From Diphasiastrum complanatum (Eukaryota > Streptophyta > Lycopodiopsida > Lycopodiales > Lycopodiaceae), in the NCBI GenBank assembly GCA_029204225.1, contig CM055101.1, positions 36,011,648 through 36,075,647 of the forward strand: DNA of 64,000 nt. The letters are read 5' to 3'. Shown one piece after another: positions 10,250-22,414 of the stretch; the stretch's first letter is position 1; each line of letters opens with the position of its first letter. The notes below the pieces were generated by a model. It was not told where the DNA came from, did not search any database, and was given only the letters and a program-made list of their open reading frames with translations. Made by a program: the position numbers and the translations under genes.

Positions 10250-11570
10250 ATGGATCGCCCTTACGATCCGAATTCTATGGAGGACTATCCACCAGAGATG
10301 GTCTCCCCATCCACCGAACAAGCTTGATTTAACAAAAATTCTTGGATGAAATCCCAAATCCAAGAGCCATCCACCAACCCATTCGACAGATGGGAACCCA
10401 TGCATTATAAAGCTTCATATGAATGACCACATTTTCATGCTGCCGAATCTTCACATGCACGAGCTCACTTAAACGGAGCTCATGCGAATAATGTTCCACG
10501 TACTGAAAAACATACCCCAAAGCTAGATTTACCTAAGTACGATGGTAACACTGATCCTCAAAGATTTCTTCAAGTCTTTGAGAACGCATGTGATGTCTAT
10601 GGCGAGACATCATCGGAAGCCATGGTACAGCTCTTTTCGATGACCATGATCGATCTCGCACGAGAGTGGTTTTTAACCTTGATCGTGAAGGTAAACATGA
10701 CTGGTCACTCTTGAAGGAAGCCTTTATGAAATGCTTCAAGCCATTTCGCTTTGATAGAAAGTCCTTTTGTCAAGCTAAGTAACATCAAAATGACAAAAGA
10801 CGAGAAAGTATGTGACTTTATTGAACGATTTAAAAGATTAAAAAGTCAGGTACAAGAACAACCCACTGAGTCTATGCTCATAATCTGGTTTCTTGTTGGA
10901 CTCCCACGATGGATAAGACGTGAACTTCGTTCCAATGATGAATATACATCATTGAAACAAGCCATGTCTGACGCCATTCTAGAGGAAGACGAGGGCTCTG
11001 ATGTCGATGGACCACGTGAATGGAGAGCACATCGTGCTGTCCAAGAAGCTCGACCAAACGACAAAACTCGAAAACACAGATGGAGTTGCTTAACCAGCAA
11101 CACCAACAACAGATGGAGAAACTCCTAAAGAGTTTCAAAACACTCTTAAGTCTATCCAGAGTTTGATGCCGGGTCAGTTAACCATTGGCCAAATCCACCA
11201 TAGACGAGAAAACATGTGGTGCCCTCACTGTCGAGGTGCACACACTGGCAATGAGTGCACTTCATACCAACCGGTCCCAGATACTTCCTTGATCAAATGT
11301 GACATCTGCGACTTTATGGGACATACCTCTCTTTATTGCTATTATAACCCGAGGAACCAGCCTCACAACCAGTCAGGAGGACATACTCAACCTCCTCGAC
11401 AACCATTTGTTTCACAAAACCAACACACGCACTACCAACCATGAAACAACCAAGTCCATATACAAGAGTTGCCCAGACAACCTAGACATGAACCTCAACC
11501 ACAAATGGCACTCTTAGGACCACCTCCAAGAGGACAACCAGATCTAGGACCACAAAAACATAGAAATCCT
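10250..11570 (+). pseudogene. Family A gag, broken
   Basis: The likely start is ATG 10250 (MDRPYDPNSMEDY), chosen because the same start is open in the second copy at 57584. The capsid-like region contains LDLPKYDGNTDPQRFLQVFE and AREWF, then FIERFKRLKSQV, as in gypsy gag (retrotrans_gag type). A TGA at 10325 stands where the other copy has a CGA codon. A second stop and several frame changes follow (near 10423, 10705 and 10745). Two zinc-binding motifs, CPHCRGAHTGNEC and CDICDFMGHTSLYC, occur in the 11163-11444 ORF. It normally forms the particle that packages element RNA; this copy cannot encode an intact one. Confidence 0.85.
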
Positions 11571-11681
11571 TGAGAGTCTACACAAACACATCTTGTTGAA
11601 AACTCCTACGATCAGTCTTATCATCAAGATACAACACTTCCATCTGCTAGTTCTCAACATTATCAAACCGACACCTCATGC

Positions 11682-12092
11682 TTGTGCAAACGAGATGAGT
11701 ATTCAACACCACCAGAAAATCTAGCACAGCTAGCCATCCAAGATGGTTATGCTTTTGCCACAAGCCCAATGAGCAACCGCTGCTTTATTTGTGATGAAAC
11801 AGGACATTTCATGGCTGACTATAAAGTAAAAAATCAATACTATGTGAAATGTCCCGACTATGTCTATAAACACAGTTTTAAAGATTGTCCTAAACCTAAC
11901 AGGATTCTTCCAGCACGTCATATCTCATCCAAACATGTTAGAATTCTCACTAGAGCACAACGCCAACAACAAGAACAACAACAAAATAATGTCAAATCAG
12001 CTGACCCCCAGGGAAGCCACTTGACGGCTTCCACATTACCAAAAAATTACCCAGATCCAAAGGTGGAACAATGGCAATATAATGAGTTTTGA
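11682..12092 (+). pseudogene. Gag-pol linker with zinc-knuckle-like motifs
   Basis: The 136-aa ORF contains CFICDETGHFMADY, a CCHC knuckle whose last Cys is Tyr, followed by a second Cys/His cluster (CPDYVYKHSFKDC). A Gln-rich stretch follows. It lies between gag and protease and is probably the nucleocapsid end of gag or a linker. The lost Cys suggests decay. Confidence 0.65.
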
Positions 12093-12171
12093 GATGAGTT
12101 TTTGCAAGAGGAAGAACATACAGAAAGTCTGACTTGAAGTATTTTCTGATCTTCTGCAAGCTCAACTCACC

Positions 12172-13242
12172 ATGCCATTTCATATGACAATAAAATCCTT
12201 CATTGGGCTTCAATGTTATATCCATCAAAATTTTCAGCTGCCTACTATTCCTGATGAACAGCGGAAAACAGAAGAGATTTCTGAAATTCCCCAGATTCCT
12301 ATGAATTTGTTGAATATAGGTGTTGCTAAGGGGACTAGCATCACCCTACCTTTGTCTTATAAAGACTATCTCGCAGTATCTACTATCCTAGATAGCGGAT
12401 CAGACATTAATATCATGGCTTTGTCATTAGCAAAGTCAAGGGGCTTTCATACCCTCGATCAACCACGATATAAACTTCGCATGGCTGATCAACGAGTTAC
12501 TGACCCTGCCGGTCATTTATCAAATATAAAAGTTCGCATAGCAGATGTCAAATTTGTGCTAGATTGTGTCATCTTAGATTTACCAGAAGATAACAATACA
12601 TATAAACTCCTTCTTGGTACACCCTGGCTTCAGATGGCAAGTGTTGTCCAAGATTGGAAGCATAGCAAAATTACCTTTGGTAACCACGATAAACGAGGCA
12701 CGGTTGACTCAACAGGCCATGTCAAGCCCGCCAAGGTATACGATGATTGGTCATCCACAACATATGACGAATCAGGTAGCGTCCCGATCCAACCAAAAGT
12801 TCACTATACGAGATCCACGGACATAATCAATTTGGGTCACGCACTAGCCACTGTGGACTGTACTGATTCCAATCGATGTCGTATCAAAACTGCTGTAGCA
12901 AATGTGGATATTCTCCTATCTTCTATAGACATTGACACACCCATCATCCCACTTATGATGATTGACCCGATTCCTATAGCATGGTGCCCAGGAGAACCTA
13001 GTGTCTCTACCGCCCATGTTTCGAAAGAAGGTATTCTTTCCATGGATGATGTAGACATGACGGATGAACATGCACTCCTATATCTAGATGCACAATCTTA
13101 TCCGCCAAAAACAATTCCTAAGGAGATAACGACACCAGGACCGTTGGCTCACGTCCAACTGACATCCAAGGTACCCAACACCCCAACATACAAGCCCAAT
13201 CCCAAAGTATATACATGGGATGTGTATCCCGACGAAGTCTAG
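12172..13242 (+). CDS. Family A aspartic protease region
   Basis: The open 356-aa frame has the protease active site ILDSGSDINIM at about residues 75-85 and the conserved LLLGTPWL block at about 142-149, which together define a retropepsin. The remaining about 200 residues form a spacer before reverse transcriptase, with no recognised domain. No stops break it, making it the best-preserved coding piece of the element. The real translation start may lie upstream, as part of a gag-pol or pol polyprotein. Confidence 0.82.
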   Translation: MPFHMTIKSFIGLQCYIHQNFQLPTIPDEQRKTEEISEIPQIPMNLLNIGVAKGTSITLPLSYKDYLAVSTILDSGSDINIMALSLAKSRGFHTLDQPRYKLRMADQRVTDPAGHLSNIKVRIADVKFVLDCVILDLPEDNNTYKLLLGTPWLQMASVVQDWKHSKITFGNHDKRGTVDSTGHVKPAKVYDDWSSTTYDESGSVPIQPKVHYTRSTDIINLGHALATVDCTDSNRCRIKTAVANVDILLSSIDIDTPIIPLMMIDPIPIAWCPGEPSVSTAHVSKEGILSMDDVDMTDEHALLYLDAQSYPPKTIPKEITTPGPLAHVQLTSKVPNTPTYKPNPKVYTWDVYPDEV

Positions 13243-13662
13243 GATACAATCGATGACGATCTGATAAGTGAGGCACCAATACCATCCACTCAAAAACAAC
13301 AAAAACCTCGGTTACAAAAAACTAAAGTTATTGATACAAAATTAACCGAGCGTCAAAATTAGATGCGTGAGAAGCTTAAACAGCCGATCAAGCCCTTGTC
13401 GAAAGGGACAAAAACTAAACAATCCGACCAAGCTTCCACATGCAGTAGTGAATCAACTCAAATGATTCTCAAAGTCCCAAAAAATTTTGTGGACCCACCT
13501 TTTGATCTTCCTCAAAAGTTCAAAGACTTTACATCGGATGACGTTGTTATTCAGTTACCACAGCCACATCGGGAGTCTACACCAAATTCCAACTCCTTTG
13601 AAGGACCTGCTAAGACCATTCCACTAAACCTTAAATATCCTGACGAGGAGATAGATTGAATA

Positions 13663-14927
13663 GTTCATGTTGGTGCACATTTGTCATCAACCCAACTTTC
13701 TGATCTGGAAACATTACTTTGCAAATTCAGGGATGTATTTGCATGGAATTATACAAAAATGAAAGGAATCCCACCTGAAATAGTCGTCCATAGGATTCTT
13801 TTAGAACACAATGCTAAGCCTATTAGGGCTAAACCCTATCGATCTAACCCTATCTATTGTGAGAGGATCGACGAAGATATTAAAAATTGTTGGATGCAGG
13901 CTTCATTTATGAAGTTCAACATACTGATTGGGTATCACCCATTGTGGTTGTTCCCAAGAAAACTGGCAAGCTTCGTATCTATGTCGATTTCAAAAACCTT
14001 AATGCAGTTATGAAGAAAGACCATTTTCCCTTGTCTTTAACGACTCAAATCCTAGAGGAAATGGCAGGAGCTGAAGCTTTCAGCTTCTTGGATGGATTCA
14101 ACGGTTATTTCCTTGTTCAAATAGCCCTTGAAGATAAACATAAAATGGCCTTTGCCACAAAGAATGGTGTTTACGCTTATAACGTTATGCCTTTTGGCTT
14201 ATGCAACGCCCCTTCAGCGTTCCTAAGGGTCATGCAACTGGCCTTTCAAGATCTGTTACATCGGATCGTGGAGATTTATCTCGACGATCTAGGTGTACAT
14301 TCCTCCGCAGCTACACACTTTGACGCCCTAGAGAAAATCTTCATTCGCTGTCGTAGATTTGGAATCTCACTAAACCCTGATAAATGCCAAATATGGGTCA
14401 CCCATGGGGTTGTACTCGGGCATATAATTTCAAAGGACGGTATTTCTATCGACTCGTCAAAAATCAAGGTTATAGTGGACATGCCCTTACCTGCAACAGT
14501 GAAGGAAATATATGTCTTCCTCGGTCATACCAATTATTATCGCATCTTTATAATCGACTACGCCGACAAGGCATGCCTCGTTTATTTAGTTGTGGTAGAT
14601 CCTCACAAGATTGAAAAACGAATTAAGGCCTTTGAGCAGTTGAAAACAGCCCTCACCATAGCTCCCATACTCCGCTCGCCAGATTACACGAAAGAGTTCC
14701 ATGTGCATACTGACGCAAGTAAGTATGCCATTGGAGGTCTTCTTGGGCAACCGGACGAGTATGGCAAAGACTTTCCCATACGTTTCTTGAGCAGACAACT
14801 GGTGCCTACTGAAGTAAACTATACAACTACCGAGAGAGAAGCATTGGCGATGGTCTATGCGGTACAACAACTACGACATTATTTATTAGGCCAAACCTTT
14901 GCATTCTACACAGACCAACTGCACTAG
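13663..14927 (+). pseudogene. Family A reverse transcriptase and RNase H
   Basis: The N-terminal part (FRDVFAWNYTKMKGI, then the KPYRSNP block) is in one frame at 13681-13890 and the rest in another from 13887, so there is one frameshift. RT blocks are WVSPIVVVPKKTGKLR, the MPFGLCNAPSAF block and the catalytic Y-L-D-D box, then GHIISKDGI. RNase H begins with VHTDASKYAIGG and includes TEREAL and FYTD, but stops right after YTDQ, so its C-terminal part is missing. The enzyme copies element RNA to DNA in family members; this copy is broken. Confidence 0.88.
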
Positions 14928-16252
14928 TCAACGATGATCTTCCTGATGCATGCCTTTTTCAGATCGATACTATACCCTTATGGGCTGAGGAGATCACTCA
15001 GTTCCTCACAACAGGAAGACTAAAAGAAGGCCTGAGTACAACGGGAAAAAGAAAATTTCTACTAAAAGCAGCACCCTTTCAGTTAATAACGGGACAACTT
15101 TACAAAAGGGGCATTGACGGCATTATTCGACGATGTGCTTATGAATTTGAAATACGACCAATAATATCTCAGGCTCATGAGGGCATTGGGGGTGGCCACT
15201 TTTTTGCTGAAGCCACAACGAAGATTATCCTTCGAGCAGGATTGTGGTGGCCATCTTTGTTTAAAGACATGTTTACTGTCATTAAAGCGTGTGATGTCTG
15301 TCAACGAGCAAAGAAAAATACCAAAGTAGGCTTCACGCCACTGACTCTCATTATAGAAGGCGAAGCCTTCCATAAGTGGGGGATTGACTTTGTTGGACCA
15401 ATCAGTCCAGCAGCAAAACACACTCAAGCTCGCTACATCCTCATAGCCATAGATTATGCCACTAAGTGGGTTGAGGCTCGAGCAACGAAGGACGCCAACC
15501 CAAAAACAGTCGCACGTTTTCTTTACGAAAACATTATTACACGTTTTGGCTGTCCCATAGAGCTAGTTAGTGATCGTGTAAAGCATTTTTTAAATGCTGT
15601 CGTTGATAGCCTCCTACGCCATTACCTTGTTGTTCACAGAAAAAGTACACTGTACTACCCTAGATGTAATGGCCAGGCTGAATCAAGTAACAAGACGATC
15701 TGTAAAATTTTGACTAAGATAGTTCAAACCAGTGGTTCTGATTGAGAAACAAAACTTTTCTCAGTTGTTTGGGCTTACTGCACCACCCCGAACACTGGGT
15801 GGGTTACCCCTTTCCACTTAGTATATGGTCAAGAGGCGGTAATGCCAGTAGAATTCTTAGTCCCATCATTACAAGTCATGGAAGCTTTTTCAACAAATCT
15901 CTGTGAAAAAGCTGCAATCGAACAACAACTCAAAACCAGGCTATTTACGTTAGCCCAGTTATGTGAGACGAGACTAATATCTTATCACGCACAACTAGTT
16001 AACAAACGACGCCAAAAGGCCTAGCATGATCGTCACTTGCGCAATAAAGATCTACACTTAAGTGACTATACATCAAAGAAGCACTCCAACAAATTGAAAT
16101 TCAGAAGTGAGGGGCCATATGTTATTAATAAAATCTTTCCTAATGGTGCAGTCCAGTTGCAAACACTTGACGGAATACTCCTCAACACTGTTGTAAACGG
16201 TGGTCGTCTAAGGCGGTATTACGAAGAGTTGTTCTTTGTTGACCCAATTTAA
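14920..16252 (+). pseudogene. Family A integrase
   Basis: Open from about 14920, it carries the HHCC zinc domain (HEGIGGGHF, then CDVCQ). The core has WGIDFVGP (Asp 1), ELVSDRVKHF (Asp 2) and YYPRCNGQAESSNK (Glu), so the D-D-E triad is present. The C-terminal GPY-type module reads SEGPYVINKIFPNG and ends at 16252 without a chromodomain. Two in-frame stops (TGA 15743 and TAG 16022) interrupt it. Integrase inserts the cDNA in the genome; absence of a chromodomain separates it from chromoviruses. Confidence 0.87.
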
Positions 16253-17811
16253 AATCTTTTCCTTAGTAAATATTATAAGTTTATTTATTTATTTATTTTA
16301 TTCTAGTAATTTATTATTTTATTATTTTATTATTTTCTCTTATTTCCTTGCTTGTACTTCTCGTTTTGCATGCCTATTGTTCACCTGGTTCCTTGTTTAT
16401 ACTTCATACCATTACTTATGTACTTTGTATGCATTTTTCTTTTTCTATACATACTCATGGGTCATGGATGTTCTACATCAACAAATGATAGGCTACACCA
16501 TAGGCAATGATTCTCACACTTTAGCCACCTCATCTCTATCTGACTGGTATCTCAAGCATACAAACATTTCTGGAGATACACCTTTTCATAAGAACTTCTA
16601 CTCTGAGCCACAGTCATATTTTTCCTTTGAAGTTCTTCACTTGCATCAAACAGATCCATTCCTTCATAATGAGATTTTCTCAAATCTCAACCGACGTGCT
16701 TCAGTCAGATCTCGACCGGAGCACTCAGCTCAAATTTGAACCGGAGCACTTCTCTCGAATCTCAACTGGAACATTTCGTTCCAATCTCGGCCGGAGGACC
16801 TAAATTCAAATTTCACAAACCGGCACGTCCCACCTCGCTCGCCACCAGAAGATGGCATCCATAAATGCCCTCACCACGACACCATTTGCACCTCAGCGAA
16901 GTGCGAACTCTAGTGTTTTCTGGCGACGATCTGTTGGCAATTTCCTTGCTCCTGTGACTGATCTTGGCGCTCAGTTGTTCAATCCTTCTGTTATCGTCTT
17001 CACTACCATCTCTACACACTATCAACCACCATTGTTACCATTCCATTGTGAGCGCCATCACTAAAACCTTATAGCCTAACGTCGCCAATAGAATACATCA
17101 TATTATGAGTCTTCGCATGTTGAGGGGTAGTGTTATGCGAGCACCCATCACGCTCCTGTTACACTATTGAACATCATCAAAATCAACATCACAAAACGTT
17201 TGTCTTCCGCCCAGTCCATTACTCACACATATCCACCTTAAAAAAATCACCATCCTTGACAAACACCTCCACTTTCTGATATTCCACTTTCCATCCTTCT
17301 TAACTCCACCTCATTCTGTGCCCACCTTTTTTACATCATATTTCGTTTGCCACCCACATTTCACATGGTTCTGTCTAACACAACCCACACTCCACACTGT
17401 TCTATCCAACACAACCCACTTCCACACACTTTTTATTCCAAACCCTCCATCTTTCACAACCCTTTTTCATCCAGCATCGTACATCCCTCCCCACACATAT
17501 TCCAAACCCTTCTACACCGCCATTTTTTTCCTTCAGACTCGACCGACGCCAGTCCTTCAAACTCGACCGAAGCCAGTCCTTTAGACTTGACCAAAGCCAG
17601 TCCTTCACACTCGACCAGAACTACTCTTTCCATCTCAACCGGAGCATGTCCATCACTCTCGACCGACACCGTCTTTCAAATCTCAACCGACGCCAATCCT
17701 TCAAATCTCAACCGACGCCAACCCACCAAATCTCAACCGAAGGCCTTCACACTGTCTGCACTCTCAACCGAACCAGTTTTTCCATAACCTTATTTTTTCC
17801 ATTTCTCCACC
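16253..17811 (+). other. Family A region between integrase and extra ORF, with two repeat blocks
   Basis: The first 400 bases are AT-rich. ATCTCRACCG-core repeats occur at 16680-16800 and, in a regular 24-bp form, at 17530-17775. Between them is a short unrelated stretch and a pyrimidine-rich CCACAC/TTCCA sequence (about 17160-17530). There is no supported gene; ORFs in the repeats read as eight-residue periods because of the 24-bp unit. Confidence 0.7.
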
Positions 17812-20687
17812 ATGTCGTCCAATCCCAGTTCCAGTTCTGAAGATCCCGAAGCAAGTAAGCTCGACATCCAACTGTCCAAGTTAGATCTTACAGAGATGTA
17901 GACATGGTACTAGCAGGCGGAGTCCTTCTTCAAGGAAATTGAATTCCAGATCCCTGTCCTGACAGGTTATCAAAGCCCGTACCTGGTACACATGGCCTAT
18001 GCCAACTATCATGCAATGGGTAGGTCCTGCCAAATCATAGTTCCAACTATTAGGAATTATGTTTATAATGTATCATTTGCGACAGCCGACTTGCAACCTT
18101 ATGGGTTTCTGCGAGGATCAAATGCTATCTCAAAGACACTCCACAAGATAGAGCAAACGACATACTTCATGTACATCGATCCCTCTGTGACCAAGTGGAT
18201 GAATAAGAATGGGTACAGAGTGGAAGCCATCAATGACCAGCAGCTACAAGCAACATGTGCCTATCTCACCAGGTGCACACAAAAACCACGGACGAAAGTG
18301 CTGAGGGTACCCATGTCCCTGTTTCACATGATGGCAGATTCATGACTGCATGCCCAGAACCTCTATGATTGGGCACAATTTGCTTCGAACTGCCTACATG
18401 AGTGCATTAAGAACAAGCAGCCCATCACAGTATTGGAATATCTTATGACAGACATTACTCTTCACCAAGTACAGAATGGGCCAAAGCTTCTACAACACCT
18501 GCAGCTTGCAAACAAGGCAAGGGACATCCCCATTGAGTCCAAAAAGTCCAAGCGTGCACAATCAAGAACTACCTCCCCATCGGGATCCCAACCTAAAAGG
18601 GTCAACACAAGTATACTCCCACTAGTACGGAGGCAAACAAGCCCACAACCGGATCCACAAGCAGCTGCAACAGATGAAGCTCAAGAGGCCGATACCTCCA
18701 AGGCCCAGTTGCTTGACACACGACAACAAAGAATGCAAAAGAAGCTTCAAGCTGGGAGCACATCACCAGTGGGATCAGCTTCAGATGGTCCCACCTCAGA
18801 TAATGACAGCTCATCCACGACATCACAACAGCACTCGTCACCCTCACATGTCATCGACGGGGGTGATGGAGCAACGACATCAGCAGCAGCCCAACATATG
18901 ACCACCTCACACCCTGCTACTCCACCAGACGAAGTCACCACCCCACCCACATTGATTACCACGCCAACGCCAACAACATCACCAACGACACAAGATTTGG
19001 GGGGGGGAGGAGTGGGGATATCTAGTCCCCAAGTCACGGAAGCGACTCAACAACCATAGGCCCAACAAGTCTACACATCGGACACATCGCAATATTTTGA
19101 CGCTGCGGACCTGATGGAAATAAGCGACGATGAACCAGAGAAGGAGAAGCAGCCAGGAAGAATTCTGACCCCTCCACTAACCACCACCACAACAGCTACT
19201 AACATCATCCCTCCACTACCTCCACCTCCACCTCCATCTTCAGCTCTAACACAATGCTTATTTTTGGGCTAACCTCACCATCCCACACTCCAGATCAGTA
19301 CCCAACTCTCACTACCCCTGAAAAGCTCACTGAAGCAGCCAAGCGCTCGATGATAGGTCTATCCGAAACAAGCTATCACATGCATTGGTTGGTGAGCCAG
19401 TATCAAATGATCGAGAGCAAAGTCTAGCATCAAGACCAAGAAATTGTGCAGTATCAGAGGCTGGCCAAGGAGAAAGAAAAAGAGACAATGGAAGCTAGAT
19501 TCGTGATGGTCGGGCAAAAATCCACTTTGGAAGAGGTCCAGCAACAACTGAAGCACCAGATGGTCAAAATCGACCAAGTACGAGATGGATCATCAGGTGC
19601 AATGACAGTCGATGCTCCTCTAGTCAAGCCCGAGGACATTCAATTCCAGGCCCCACAGGCCTCAGCCATCCGGATGGAGAAATACATGCGGCTAATCCAA
19701 GAACGAGAAGCCGAAAAGGAAAAATTTTCAAAACATTGTGGTAAGCAAGAGAAGATCATCCTTGAGTCCCAGAAGCAACTGGAAGATACCACGAAGGCCT
19801 TGCAGCAAGTCTTGGACAAGGTGAACCAATTATGGGACACGACGTGCAAGGCCCAAGCAGGCGCTCAATCAATGAAGCCACGAGATGATGATGGGAATGA
19901 TGGAGCAGGGAATCAAGATGGGCAAACCCACCCTTTAGACGGTAGCTCGGGATCGGGTGGCCAGAGAGCCGAGGCTGTTTCTAAAATTGTTTCCCAATCC
20001 CCTCCCACTTTTAACCCCTCCTCCTACTCTGCTTTCAACTTTTCTGAAACATTCATTCCAACTTACCCGATTCTTTCACCTTCCCTCTCTCCATCACCTC
20101 CTAGCAAAATAATAGGCCCATCAAAAGGCCCAGCTGACACCTACAAAGCCCAACGAGACGAGTTCCTCCAACAACTATACTCCCCCGGTGCGGCGTATAA
20201 CTTGTTGATCCCACCTCCTCCTAAACCTATCACCCCCGCACCCCTCTCTCCAGATCATTCCATCCATGACCTTCCAAAAACTAACACGGACATTGGAGGA
20301 GATGATGACTTCCTGACAGATCAACTAGAGACAAGAAGATTCTCGCCCATGCAAGACACGGGCGCAGCTGAGCCGTCGACAAGTGAGAAAGCCAAAGAAA
20401 AAGACACATGCACCAAGGCCCTAGATGATTATCTGGCGAGGCCATTCCAACCGCATAGGACAACTTCCCCTACCAGGCCCAGAGGCAAATTGGCTGACAC
20501 AAGAGAGTTAGAGAAATTTGAGAGGAAATACTCTCCCAACATGAGGGGAGGCTGTTGTAAAGCTACCTTTACAAGCTTCACTTCCGGTGCCATCGGCGCC
20601 AGCTATGTCCCCGGCGCCAGCAGCACCCCTGCTGCTCCCGGCGCCACTGTGACCAGAATCCAGCCGGCGCCAAGTTCCTATGGCTGA
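17812..20687 (+). pseudogene. Extra ORF of family A, about 900 codons, decayed
   Basis: ATG 17812 has a favourable CCACCATG context and opens one frame through 19272. It is interrupted by TAG 17899, TAG 17911, TGA 18343 and TAG 19057. Coding continues in a second frame from about 19260 to 20687 with one TAG near 19425, so a frameshift joins two parts. The N-terminal third looks globular (about 17920-18540). The middle is rich in Ser, Thr, Pro and Gln. The C-terminal part is a Lys/Glu-rich coiled coil (19446-19850), then Pro-rich. I recognise no domain. It sits in sense between integrase and the 3' LTR, where some plant gypsy lineages carry an additional ORF. Confidence 0.65.
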
Positions 20688-21165
20688 AAATCTTTGATCG
20701 GTTCTAGCGGAGTCCAGAGAGCTCAGATCGATGTGTAATCACCTCACACGATCTAGGCATGATTAAGGGAAGCCTGGGGATCAATAAAATCTAGAGAGAG
20801 AAAATGACTTTCTAGAAAGAGAAAATCCTAGAGAGAGAAAAACGTGCTTTACCAGCTTGGGTAGAGTGCTTGGTATGAGGGGGGGTGCCGAATCACACCA
20901 ATACTATAGGGGAGTGCGGGTTGCGACTCAGGGCGAGCTCCAACCAAGTCTCAGCCTCCCTTGCTGGAATGTTGTCATGGCTCTCGCCTTGGCATGCTAG
21001 CGCCCCGGAGACTAGGGTCGGTCACACACTTGAAATGTAACCTTCTCAAATTTATCAATAAATTGGGATTTTTTTCAAACTGACTCTGATTACCTTCTGG
21101 GTTTCAGTGTTCGGTAAAAGCGCCAGTTGTAAGGCCGCTTTCAAAAATTTTAACTTGGCACATAG
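20560..21165 (+). repeat. Possible embedded LTR inside family A
   Basis: A purine tract (ATGAGGGGAGGC) is followed by TGTTGTAAAGCTACC, which looks like a polypurine tract plus LTR start. The segment carries AATAAA-type words (20785, 21055) and ends before a primer-site-like TGGCACATAGCTGAGGG (about 21157). If right, the extra ORF ends at another element's LTR. No second copy is in the window, so this is tentative. Confidence 0.3.
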
Positions 21166-21186
21166 CTGAGGGTCGTATCCCGGGAT

Positions 21187-21690
21187 GCCAGCGGTATGCC
21201 GTCGGGACCATTCGGTCCGTGGCGCCAGCGGTATGCTGTCGGGACCATTTGGTCCAGGAACTGGTTGTTTCCATATCTGTCGCGGCTTGTGGTTCTGCGT
21301 GTTCCTTGCATGAACGTGAATGGGTTAAGCCCTTAAGGAACGGGCTCTAACCTGTCGGCTGAGTTGGATGGCTTGCTTGGGTGGAGGTTACCTGTTTATG
21401 GCTGTCCAGTCTGGCGTGGCGCCAGGTTGGCTTCCAGCGCTCGTGACGAAGCTTTCAGTTGGTTAAGTCTGATGTAAGTCAGACCGCTTGCTTGGAATGG
21501 ATGTTTCTCATTTGTAACGAAGCTTCGAGTTGGTTAAGTTTGATGTATGTCGGGCGGCTTGCTTGGAGGAAAGTCACCCACATCGGGACCCCCGATCTGG
21601 CATGGCGCCAGGTTGGATCTCAATGTTGGTTTTCGGAACTTCAAGTTGGTTAAGTCTGATCGTTGTTGGCGAGTTGGCTGCTTGTATGTC
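21187..21690 (+). repeat. GC-richer imperfect repeats
   Basis: A 37-bp duplication with core GCCAGCGGTATGC is at 21187 and 21224. A looser unit containing AGTTGGTTAAGT(C/T)TGATGT and GCTTGCTTGG recurs near 21453, 21521 and 21644. The region is noticeably richer in G and C than its surroundings and precedes the last ORF. Confidence 0.6.
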
Positions 21691-22414
21691 AAGTGGGTTT
21701 GGATGGCAAGAGTTGAAGGCTGGGAAGCTAAGTCATGGTTCTCGTCTCCCTTTGGGATGCCTGCGCTACAGAGGCAAAAAAGACATTGATCAAAGCCAAT
21801 ACTCCACCAGGGCCGAGATCATTGCCGCGTTACAACCGCAACCAGAATGGCGGAATAAAGTCCTGAAAGATAGTAGGCGACTTCAGGAGTATTTAAAGGC
21901 ACCAGCATGGAAGCGGGTGGATCCTTTCTACATGCCACTCAAACGCAGAAATCCATGGCCGGTGGGAAAGCCACGAGTAGAGTTGGTAAACTGGCCAGTC
22001 ATTTTGGGAATTTCAGAGAGAACCTCCCCGGATGATCTGAGGCTGCAGTTACTCGACTTCGGACATAAATACAAAACAAGTGCCGATCTTTGCGTGCAAG
22101 AAAGTGCCGAGTATTGCAGATTCATGGCCTTGCTGATGCAGCAAGATTGTTTCTGGGATCGAGGCTTGGAGCTCATCAAAATCAACCCAAATGTAGCCCT
22201 CCAGTTGGAAGAAGACCATGAGATGATGGCCAGACTATACTACAGAGCGGCCTTCATGTCGTCATGCTATGTGGTGGAAGACTGGCAGGAAATGGGCTTC
22301 GTGGAAAAGGTAAGAGAATATCTGGGGCCCCTCAAATTCAGAAGTAAGCTCCACTTCCAAGTTTTTGAAGCCTTGGGACGAAAGATGAGCAAGAGAAAGC
22401 AAACGGCACGATGA
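21530..22414 (+). CDS. Second extra ORF of family A, unknown protein (294 aa)
   Basis: The ORF is open and ends 223 bp before the 3' LTR. Its first about 85 codons run through the repeats, so the true start is doubtful. The convincing part starts around 21780 (EIIAALQPQPEWRNKVLKD) and is a charged, helical-looking protein with several Trp, ending KMSKRKQTAR. I recognise no domain. It may be a second accessory ORF of the element or a captured host exon; position and strand favour the former. Confidence 0.5.
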   Translation: MVKFDVCRAACLEESHPHRDPRSGMAPGWISMLVFGTSSWLSLIVVGELAACMSSGFGWQELKAGKLSHGSRLPLGCLRYRGKKDIDQSQYSTRAEIIAALQPQPEWRNKVLKDSRRLQEYLKAPAWKRVDPFYMPLKRRNPWPVGKPRVELVNWPVILGISERTSPDDLRLQLLDFGHKYKTSADLCVQESAEYCRFMALLMQQDCFWDRGLELIKINPNVALQLEEDHEMMARLYYRAAFMSSCYVVEDWQEMGFVEKVREYLGPLKFRSKLHFQVFEALGRKMSKRKQTAR

